This document shows, piece by piece, positions 34,615 to 41,293 of a stretch of 64,000 nt of DNA. The stretch spans positions 3,162,001-3,226,000 of the forward strand of contig NZ_LT906468.1 of assembly GCF_900187125.1 (NCBI RefSeq), given 5' to 3'. The stretch is from Sphingobacterium mizutaii. GTDB lineage: Bacteria > Bacteroidota > Bacteroidia > Sphingobacteriales > Sphingobacteriaceae. A program made the translations under genes and the position numbers. How positions within the stretch are numbered: position 1 is the stretch's first letter; the number at the start of each line of letters is the position of its first letter. Under the pieces are notes generated by a model, which saw nothing but the letters and a program-made list of their open reading frames with translations, was not told the DNA's origin and made no database searches.

Positions 34615-34661
34615 AAGTAAGCAAAGAGGGGCAAATTTCATTTGCCCCTCTTTGCTTACTT
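34615..34661 (-). terminator. 22-bp perfect hairpin overlapping the stop codon of the LEA14-like gene
   Basis: Arm 34615-34636 is a perfect reverse complement of arm 34640-34661, with a 3-base loop. The distal arm contains the TAA stop (34656-34658) of the minus-strand gene. There is no long T run after the stem on the minus strand, so it may act in mRNA 3' protection as well as termination. Confidence 0.75.
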
Positions 34662-35255
34662 AAACAACTTAAATATCTTACTCCCAAAATTCTTATCGAC
34701 AGTGATATAGGAAGGATAATAAATATTCTGTCCTGCGATTCGAATAGAAGGTTTGATTTTTAAGACCATAAAGCCTTCAGATTTCTTGTTCAAAAGTTCA
34801 TCGAAGAATTTTTCAAAACCATTTTCTTTCGCTTTATTAAAGATATTGGCTTTGAAGGTCATCGGAACGATGGTGCTCTGGCCTTGGGTCAAATTCACAT
34901 TCTGATCTACTGTCCCTTCAAATAGAGGCGAATTTTGAATCTCGATAACATATTTGAACGAATTAAAGGCAGCTTTCTGCGCTTCCGGATTCGTTACTTT
35001 CAAATTCACTTTTCCTTCTAGTGGAAGTTCTTTGCTGAACAATGCAACTGCAAGTCCCGCAATCGAGGACATATTGTAGTTTCCATCAGCACCCTTAAAG
35101 GATTCCAAATTTTTACCATTGAACTTCACTTGATCCACCGACTCAACATCATATTCACAGTCTGCCAAAGCCTTGATCTGTGCTTTTTTATTCACTTGAC
35201 AACCCGACAACATCAAGATTGCCAAAACGGATACTATTCCAATTAATTTTCTCAT
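34656..35255 (-). CDS. Lipoprotein with LEA14/WHy-like domain
   Basis: The 199-residue protein begins MRKLIGIVSVLAILMLSGCQ, a lipoprotein signal with the lipobox LSGC. The mature part has the water-stress/LEA type 2 pattern: strands around VESVDQVKFNGK, LPLEGKVNLKVTNPEAQKAAFN with the typical N-P turn, and EIQNSPLFEGT, ending in a basic region. Such domains are found in envelope and desiccation-related proteins of unknown detailed role. It lies 6 bases after the beta-barrel lipoprotein gene on the same strand. A perfect hairpin covers its stop. Confidence 0.7.
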   Translation of the reverse strand: MRKLIGIVSVLAILMLSGCQVNKKAQIKALADCEYDVESVDQVKFNGKNLESFKGADGNYNMSSIAGLAVALFSKELPLEGKVNLKVTNPEAQKAAFNSFKYVIEIQNSPLFEGTVDQNVNLTQGQSTIVPMTFKANIFNKAKENGFEKFFDELLNKKSEGFMVLKIKPSIRIAGQNIYYPSYITVDKNFGSKIFKLFK

Positions 35256-35261
35256 ATTCTT

Positions 35262-36014
35262 TTACTTTCTTCCAAAATTATAAATCAACCCTAAGGTGAA
35301 AACAGCATTTCCAGGTTTGAGGTACTGATTATCCATCAATCCAATATTCCAACCATTGGTATATTGGATTTGAAAACCTTTATTCAATTCCAACCTCGTG
35401 AAGAAAACAGGTTCTATATACACATTCTCTTCCAGCTGTGTATCAAGGCCATTCAATTCAAATCGATCCATCTTAATTCGGCTCAATCGAATCGCTGTTC
35501 CATAGTTTAGAGTCCTCTTCTTACCAAAAAGATTAATCTTGTTTTTTCTTGTCGATGAAAAATTCGCCTGAACAAAGATTTTATTGAAGTCCAGGTCCCG
35601 AGTTTCTACCGGATTGGTACCCGTTGTGCTGGCTCTTTTATCGATGTCGGTGGTCGCTCCGACGCCATATCCTCCATAGAACTCCAATACACTGCGCTTA
35701 GCTTTTCCAACCACGGTGTAATAGCCCAAGCCTCCTTCATACAGGTATTGCTTGAAATCGTTGTTGTCTGAATGATAATTGATATAGGAACCATTTCCAA
35801 TAACGGCAAGATGATCTGTAAATGCAACACCAAGGTTCCCACTTAGGTTTCCTTTTGCATTTACATGGGCAGCAACATAGCCCTCACCTTTGTTGTTGAA
35901 CATAGGTGTCGCTGGAACATTCGGCAAATAAACTGAACTACAACTGCTCAAACAGGTGACCCCTGCAAGCAAACCCAATAAAAGGGATGATTTTACTTTA
36001 TTCATAAAACTCAT
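35262..36014 (-). CDS. Envelope lipoprotein with beta-barrel-like sequence, unknown function
   Basis: The 250-residue protein has the leader MSFMNKVKSSLLLGLLAGVT followed by CLSSCSS, with a lipobox cysteine. The better start may be the ATG three codons in (36005). The mature part consists of alternating short strands (GEGYVAAHVNAKGNLSGNLG, YEGGLGYYTVVGKAKRSVLE) and ends NAVFTLGLIYNFGRK, an outer-membrane-type aromatic terminus. It looks like a small outer-membrane barrel, or a lipoprotein with one. No family was recognised with confidence. It is first in a two-gene unit with the LEA14-like gene. Confidence 0.7.
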   Translation of the reverse strand: MSFMNKVKSSLLLGLLAGVTCLSSCSSVYLPNVPATPMFNNKGEGYVAAHVNAKGNLSGNLGVAFTDHLAVIGNGSYINYHSDNNDFKQYLYEGGLGYYTVVGKAKRSVLEFYGGYGVGATTDIDKRASTTGTNPVETRDLDFNKIFVQANFSSTRKNKINLFGKKRTLNYGTAIRLSRIKMDRFELNGLDTQLEENVYIEPVFFTRLELNKGFQIQYTNGWNIGLMDNQYLKPGNAVFTLGLIYNFGRK

Positions 36015-36058
36015 TATCCCTGCATCTCCACAAATTATTATGCCAAAGATTCAGAATT

Positions 36059-36110
36059 TAAAAAAACTTTCATGTTTTCGTCGAAATAACAACGAACATG
36101 AAAGTTTTTA
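36059..36110 (-). terminator. Terminator after the pyrF operon
   Basis: AAACTTTCATGTT pairs with AACATGAAAGTTT across an 18-base loop. On the minus strand it is followed by seven T. It lies about 60 bases past the pyrF stop. Confidence 0.75.
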
Positions 36111-36166
36111 TCGCCTTCCCAAGGAAAGCTGAAATTGTTAAATATTATTTTATTATTCAGATAAGC

Positions 36167-37000
36167 TTAGATAACCCCATGGATTTCAAGCTGCTCTTGC
36201 ATTTCTTTTTGCAATATAATAGCTTCTTCACGTGCTTTCTCTGCAAAGTCCCTTCCCTTTGAAGCATAGATGATCCCACGGGTACTATTGACCAAAAGAC
36301 CACAGTCTTTGTTCATTCCGTATTGGCATACGTCCGCCAATGAACCACCTTGGGCACCAACCCCAGGAACCAACAAGAAATGATCTGGCGCATGCTCCCT
36401 AATCTTAGTGAAAGCTTCACCTCGGGTAGCACCTACTACATACATCAAATTCTCAGAGCTCCCCCAAGTATTTACCTTATCGATTACTTCTTCAAATAAT
36501 TGCTTTCCTTCCGCATTCTGGAAATTCTGAAAGTCCAAACTCCCTTGGTTGGAAGTCAAAGCCAATACAATCGCCCATTTACCCTCGAAATCAAGGAAAG
36601 GGGTTACAGAATCTTCCCCCATATATGGTGCAATTGTAATGGAATCAAAATTCAATCCGGAGGACTTCGGATTAAAAAAAGCTTGGGCATACATCTTTGA
36701 AGTATTACCAATATCGCCTCTTTTTGCATCGGCAATACTGAAGCAATCTTTTGGAAGGATTTCACAAGTCTTACGCAAAGATTCCCAACCTTTCACACCA
36801 TAACTCTCATAGAAAGCAATATTCGGTTTATAGGCCACACAAAGATCTGCAGTAGCTTCAACAATCGCTTTATTGAAGGAAAAAATAGGATCTTCATCAT
36901 CCAAAAGATGCTCAGGAATTTTTGTGATATCCGTATCCAATCCAACACATAGAAAGCTTTTCTTTCTTTTAATATTATCAATTAGCTCTTGCTTGGTCAT
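36167..37000 (-). CDS. pyrF: Orotidine-5'-phosphate decarboxylase (type 2)
   Basis: This enzyme makes UMP from OMP, the last step of de novo pyrimidine synthesis. The 277-residue length fits the type 2 branch of actinobacteria and Bacteroidota, longer than the 230-240 of the E. coli type. The active site shows [16 protein letters not shown] (about residues 88-103) with the Asp-Lys-Asp triad, and the phosphate-binding end is [12 protein letters not shown] and [11 protein letters not shown]. It is the last gene of a run with tlpA-like and rluA-like genes, with 2-base gaps. Confidence 0.96.
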   Translation of the reverse strand: MTKQELIDNIKRKKSFLCVGLDTDITKIPEHLLDDEDPIFSFNKAIVEATADLCVAYKPNIAFYESYGVKGWESLRKTCEILPKDCFSIADAKRGDIGNTSKMYAQAFFNPKSSGLNFDSITIAPYMGEDSVTPFLDFEGKWAIVLALTSNQGSLDFQNFQNAEGKQLFEEVIDKVNTWGSSENLMYVVGATRGEAFTKIREHAPDHFLLVPGVGAQGGSLADVCQYGMNKDCGLLVNSTRGIIYASKGRDFAEKAREEAIILQKEMQEQLEIHGVI

Positions 37001-37002
37001 TA

Positions 37003-37599
37003 TTATTGATTTATTAATGAGACGATGAAGTCCTCAAATTCTTTTGTGGAATAGTCGGCCATACCTTTATGGTCAAAAGCAAGCGCTCCTTGCTTATTCA
37101 AAACTACTGTAGATGGAATAGAACCGCTTAACCAAGTACTTGGAATCTCACTCTCCGGATAATAAATAGGCATATTGAGCTTTTCCTTTTCCATAAAAGC
37201 CTTTGCCCCTTCCGCATTGTGCTCAATCTCTACCAACATAAATACCACCTTATCATTATCCTTATATTTATCATATAATTTTTGAATAGACGGCATTTCT
37301 GCACGACATGGACCACACCAAGTCGCCCAGAAATTGATAAATACGACTTTCCCTTGTAATTCATGGGTTTGGATCCTCTTTCCAGATTCATCGGAAAGGG
37401 TAGCTGTTTCCGTCATCACCATAGGAGTAGCAGAAGGCTCTCCAGCGGTTTGTTTTGGAACTGAAGGATTGAAGAGGCCTATTTTCATTAGCCCCCTTTG
37501 TATGGCTGTTCTGGTCGTTGGTGTCAATACCAAAATTGCCAAAACAATAATAAGAACCCAGGATAAAATATTTTTTGTGTTGTTTTTCTTTTCGGCCAT
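37003..37599 (-). CDS. TlpA-like membrane-anchored thioredoxin
   Basis: The 198-residue protein has an N-terminal membrane segment ([16 protein letters not shown], about 14-29) and a periplasmic thioredoxin fold. The redox motif is in [14 protein letters not shown] (CGPC, about residue 98), and the cis-proline is in [10 protein letters not shown]. Proteins of this type reduce disulfides in cytochrome maturation or in other envelope proteins. The gap to pyrF downstream is 2 bases, and to the pseudouridine synthase upstream also 2. Confidence 0.93.
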   Translation of the reverse strand: MAEKKNNTKNILSWVLIIVLAILVLTPTTRTAIQRGLMKIGLFNPSVPKQTAGEPSATPMVMTETATLSDESGKRIQTHELQGKVVFINFWATWCGPCRAEMPSIQKLYDKYKDNDKVVFMLVEIEHNAEGAKAFMEKEKLNMPIYYPESEIPSTWLSGSIPSTVVLNKQGALAFDHKGMADYSTKEFEDFIVSLINQ

Positions 37600-37601
37600 G
37601 A

Positions 37602-38345
37602 TTATGAATCAAATTTTTCAAGTTGTTTCACCAAAGTAGCGAAATCTTTCGGATATTCTGCCTCAAAAGCATACTCTTTACCATCCAATGTGAACTTTAC
37701 TGCTTTAGAATGAAGAGCAAAACGCTTCATGATCGGCAATTCCTCCTGATCCTTAGAAAGTGTAAATCCTCTTTTCTTGATTTGAGAAAGAAAAACTGGT
37801 TTTCCACGGTACATCGCATCACCTACAATGGCAGCATGCTGGGTAGCTAGATGGATACGGATCTGGTGCATTCTACCGGTAATAGGTTTACATTCCACCA
37901 AGGTATAATGCTTAAAATACTTGATACTATTGAAAATAGTCTCTGCCGGTTTTCCATTATAACGATCGATGGTCACATTCTTGTTGCCTTGGTTCAAAAT
38001 CGGTAAGTCTACCACCAAATTCTCGAAAACATGTGTCCCTCCAATCACGGCATGATAAGTTTTATCCACCCTACGTTTTTCGAATTCTATCGACATCAGC
38101 CTATAGGTTTCCGGATTTTTTGCGATCAAAAGAACGCCGGATGTATCTTTATCCAAACGGTGACAGACCTGTGCATCGGGAAAATAGTTTTTCGCTAAGC
38201 GAAGGATATTGACCTCGTCCCCACCACGAGCATCTAATGATGCAACAAAGGGCGGTTTATTGATAACAATAAGGTTGTCATCCTCGTGTATGATCAGTTC
38301 GTTGAATTTCGGGTATTTAAATAGATTTTTCTCTTGTTGAGCCAT
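37602..38345 (-). CDS. RluA-family pseudouridine synthase
   Basis: The 247-residue protein has the catalytic motif HRLDKDTSGVLLIAKN (about 57-72), with the essential Asp of HRLD, and the family segment VECKPITGRMHQIRIHLA. There is no N-terminal S4 domain, so it is a short RluA/TruC-type enzyme acting on rRNA or tRNA uridines. The site cannot be predicted. It is the first gene of the three-gene reverse operon. The start ATG is 120 bases from the divergent panB start. Confidence 0.92.
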   Translation of the reverse strand: MAQQEKNLFKYPKFNELIIHEDDNLIVINKPPFVASLDARGGDEVNILRLAKNYFPDAQVCHRLDKDTSGVLLIAKNPETYRLMSIEFEKRRVDKTYHAVIGGTHVFENLVVDLPILNQGNKNVTIDRYNGKPAETIFNSIKYFKHYTLVECKPITGRMHQIRIHLATQHAAIVGDAMYRGKPVFLSQIKKRGFTLSKDQEELPIMKRFALHSKAVKFTLDGKEYAFEAEYPKDFATLVKQLEKFDS

Positions 38346-38417
38346 AACCGCAAAAATAAGAATTATTGCTAATTTTCTATAATTCAGCGTAGTTTAAGCA
38401 ATAGGTTAACATTCAGG

Positions 38418-38447
38418 TTGATACTCCTACAAAAATGCCTACTTTTG
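38418..38447 (+). promoter_or_regulatory. Full Bacteroidota promoter of panB
   Basis: TTG at 38418-38420, then 19 bases, then TACTTTTG at 38440-38447. This is the best match in the window to the Bacteroidota sigma-A promoter (TTG, about 19 bases, TAnnTTTG). The ATG of panB lies 18 bases after it. Confidence 0.85.
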
Positions 38448-38465
38448 CAATAAAAGCAATCTAAC

Positions 38466-39281
38466 ATGTCAGTAAATAAAGTTATCAAGCGAATTACAAC
38501 ATCTATTATTCGCGATATGAAAAACAGAGGTGAGAAAATCAGTATGCTTACTTCTTATGATTATTCAACCGCAAGAATCCTAGATGATGCCGGTGTTGAT
38601 ATCCTTTTGGTTGGCGATTCAGCAGCCAATGTTTTCGCGGGCTTTGAAACCACCTTGCCTATTACGCTTGACAATATGATCTACCATGCCTCCGCTGTAG
38701 CTCGAGCAGCTAAGCGTTCCATGGTCATCGCCGATCTTCCTTTTGGTGAATACCAAGGTTCTACCGAGGATGCTTATAAAGCAGCAGTGAGGATGATGAA
38801 AGAATCTGGAGTACATGCCATCAAATTGGAAGGTGGAACGGAAATCATTGACAACATCAAGAAGATTGTCCAATCTGGAATCCCAGTATGTGGACACTTA
38901 GGCCTGACCCCGCAATCCATCTATAAGTTTGGTGATTTTGGTGTCCGTGCAAAAGAAGATGCTGAAGCAGCAAAATTAAAAGAAGATGCCTTAGCACTTC
39001 AAGAAGCAGGATGTTTTGCCGTAGTTTTGGAAAAAATTCCAGCAGCATTAGCAGGTGAAGTTTCTAAGATGTTAGATATCCCGACCATTGGAATTGGAGC
39101 CGGAAACCTTTGCGACGGTCAGGTATTGGTCGTGAATGATATGTTAGGTATTACCCAGGAGTTTAAACCTAAATTCTTGAGACAATACTTGAACTTGAAT
39201 GAAGAAATCAATAATGCAGTTAAGCAATATGTTGCTGACGTAAAATCCTCGGCATACCCTAACGAATCTGAACAATACTAA
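38466..39281 (+). CDS. panB: 3-methyl-2-oxobutanoate hydroxymethyltransferase
   Basis: PanB transfers a hydroxymethyl group from methylene-tetrahydrofolate to alpha-ketoisovalerate, the first step of pantothenate synthesis. The 271-residue protein has the typical segments MLTSYDYSTARILDDAGVD, LLVGDSAANVFAG (metal-binding Asp, about residue 52), HAIKLEGG (about 117-124), CGHLGLTPQSI and IGIGAGNLCDGQVLV. An uncharacterised membrane-protein gene follows after 2 bases on the same strand. Other pan genes are not in the window. Confidence 0.97.
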   Translation: MSVNKVIKRITTSIIRDMKNRGEKISMLTSYDYSTARILDDAGVDILLVGDSAANVFAGFETTLPITLDNMIYHASAVARAAKRSMVIADLPFGEYQGSTEDAYKAAVRMMKESGVHAIKLEGGTEIIDNIKKIVQSGIPVCGHLGLTPQSIYKFGDFGVRAKEDAEAAKLKEDALALQEAGCFAVVLEKIPAALAGEVSKMLDIPTIGIGAGNLCDGQVLVVNDMLGITQEFKPKFLRQYLNLNEEINNAVKQYVADVKSSAYPNESEQY

Positions 39282-39283
39282 TC

Positions 39284-39886
39284 ATGAACAAAATCCTACT
39301 TATTGTTATCCTTGTCGGCATATTGATTTACTTCTTATCACGGAGAGTGATGATGAAGGGCAAATCTACTGCAGTTCAAAAAAGCAATAAGCAAGGTTAT
39401 TTTCTAGTGGAAAGTGGAGCTCCCATTATCCAACGGACAATCAAGAATACCTTGTTCAGTGTAGGGATTGGGGTCGTATTATTCATTATTACGATCGTAT
39501 TGGCCATGAAGGTGAAGATTATCCTCTTCATGCTGCCGATCAGTCTTTATCTTATGAGCCAATTATTTCTCTTGAATAACCAATTGAAATATGCCAAGGA
39601 TCAGCGCATTTGGTTCAATCCAAATACCAATGATGTCTTGATCGAGTGGCTGAGTGGAAATAAGGTTTCTTTTAACTTGTTGCGAGATGTACAACAAGTG
39701 CGCGCGGTTAAATCTGTTCAAAAGAACAATCAGATATTATTTGGTTATTATGAACTCAGCGTTCATAATAACCAAGTTTTTGTACCCTTTATATTGGAAG
39801 ACAATCAGATGAATACACGTTTCTTCAAAACCATGAAAGAAAATTATGCCATCAGCCCTAAATCTTCCCTTTACCCCATTATTTAA
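39284..39886 (+). CDS. Membrane protein of unknown function, cotranscribed with panB
   Basis: The 200-residue protein has an N-terminal membrane segment (KILLIVILVGILIYFL), then a pair of hydrophobic segments (about 61-97) followed by a soluble C-terminal half with alternating strands (VLIEWLSGNKVSFNLLRDVQ, ILFGYYELSVHNNQVFVPFI). The topology recalls PH-like membrane proteins. No family was recognised. It starts 2 bases after panB and overlaps the convergent oxidoreductase gene by 4 bases at its 3' end. Confidence 0.7.
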   Translation: MNKILLIVILVGILIYFLSRRVMMKGKSTAVQKSNKQGYFLVESGAPIIQRTIKNTLFSVGIGVVLFIITIVLAMKVKIILFMLPISLYLMSQLFLLNNQLKYAKDQRIWFNPNTNDVLIEWLSGNKVSFNLLRDVQQVRAVKSVQKNNQILFGYYELSVHNNQVFVPFILEDNQMNTRFFKTMKENYAISPKSSLYPII

Positions 39887-41172
39887 GCTTGGGGCAACTT
39901 ATAGCCATTATGGTAGCCTGCTGCCAGTAATTTGTTAGCTTCTGCTTCTTTAAATCGTTGTATATCTTTTTCCCAATAGATTTTTTTACCTGTTCTATAA
40001 GCAATGTTACCCATTTGGGAGAATTTTGCGATATGGCTACCCACCTCCAATGGCGCATTTAGGATATTGCCATTTTTAGTCCGAATTGCCTCGACAAAAT
40101 TCTGCATATGCAGATCCAGTCCATTATCAACTTTCTTCTGATAAGGCACAGCCTCCATCCTATCCATCTCAGGAATCACTTCCCATCCATTTCTATCCAA
40201 TACCAGGGTACCATTGTTGCCGATAAAGGCAATTCCATGTTCACGGCTGTATGGCCCTCCAGAAATACTGGTTGCATGCTCCCACTGTATATTGAAACCA
40301 TCAAATTCATAAACCGTAGTCAAGGTATCGGGGGTGTCTCCTGCATCATCCGGATATGCAAACTTCCCGCCGGCAGCCATTATTGAATTCGGATCTGAAA
40401 CTTTCATCCCCAATAAAGCATAATCCAATAGATGCACTCCCCAGTCTGTCATCAAACCACCTGCATAATCCCAATACCATCTAAAATTATAGTGAAAACG
40501 ATTGGGGTTGAAGGGTCTTGTTTTCGCTGGACCCAACCAAGCTTTATAGTCTACACCTGCTGGTACCGGTCCATCAGGCTCTACCGGAACGCGTTTTTTC
40601 CAACCCAAATAAGCCCAAGCTTTTACTAAACGCACCTTTCCTAATTTCCCTGAATGCACAAAGTCAATGGCATCTTTAAAATGCTTCTGCGATCTTTGCC
40701 ATTGGCCCACTTGAACGATGCTATTATACTTATCTTTTGCTGCTAACATCGCATTACATTCCACAATGGAATTTCCAATTGGTTTTTCAACATAGACTGC
40801 CTTACCAGCTTTACAAGCATCCACTAACATCAGGCAGTGCCAATGATCTGGAGTGCCGATAATAACAGCATCCACTTCAGGATCCTTCAACAATTCCTTA
40901 TAGTCTTTATAGACTTTAGGTTTTTGACCCAAGCCTTGCAGCTGTTTTTGCCTTTCTTGAATCACCGCATCATCAACATCACATATCGCAGTACAACTTA
41001 CATTGGAAACTTTGAGGATGGAACTCAAATCTGACCAACCCATCCCCTTGATGCCGATAGCTCCAACGCGTAGGGTAGATTGTTTATTTGTCCTACCATA
41101 CAATGATGTTAAGTGCAAGGCAGGAAATAACATAGCTGACTTATATATAAAATCTCTTCTTGAAATGCTCAT
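39883..41172 (-). CDS. Tat-exported Gfo/Idh/MocA family oxidoreductase
   Basis: The 429-residue protein has a leader MSISRRDFIYKSAMLFPAL with twin arginines. The Rossmann start LRVGAIGIKGMGWSD lies near residue 34. The family lysine is in YVEKPIGNSIVE (about 132-143), and the histidine region DWGVHLLDYALLGM is conserved. It ends GYHNGYKLPQA. It stands alone, convergent with the panB unit and divergent from the copper ATPase. It is the fourth Tat-type member of this family in the window. Confidence 0.88.
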   Translation of the reverse strand: MSISRRDFIYKSAMLFPALHLTSLYGRTNKQSTLRVGAIGIKGMGWSDLSSILKVSNVSCTAICDVDDAVIQERQKQLQGLGQKPKVYKDYKELLKDPEVDAVIIGTPDHWHCLMLVDACKAGKAVYVEKPIGNSIVECNAMLAAKDKYNSIVQVGQWQRSQKHFKDAIDFVHSGKLGKVRLVKAWAYLGWKKRVPVEPDGPVPAGVDYKAWLGPAKTRPFNPNRFHYNFRWYWDYAGGLMTDWGVHLLDYALLGMKVSDPNSIMAAGGKFAYPDDAGDTPDTLTTVYEFDGFNIQWEHATSISGGPYSREHGIAFIGNNGTLVLDRNGWEVIPEMDRMEAVPYQKKVDNGLDLHMQNFVEAIRTKNGNILNAPLEVGSHIAKFSQMGNIAYRTGKKIYWEKDIQRFKEAEANKLLAAGYHNGYKLPQA

Positions 41173-41293
41173 TCGTTTTAGGTTTCTATTAATGTACGGA
41201 TCTTATTGCAAATTGTACATAATTTTATAACTATTAATGGAAATTATGTAACAATTCTAAACCCAATTCTCCGGAAATTTGTATTAAATAATA

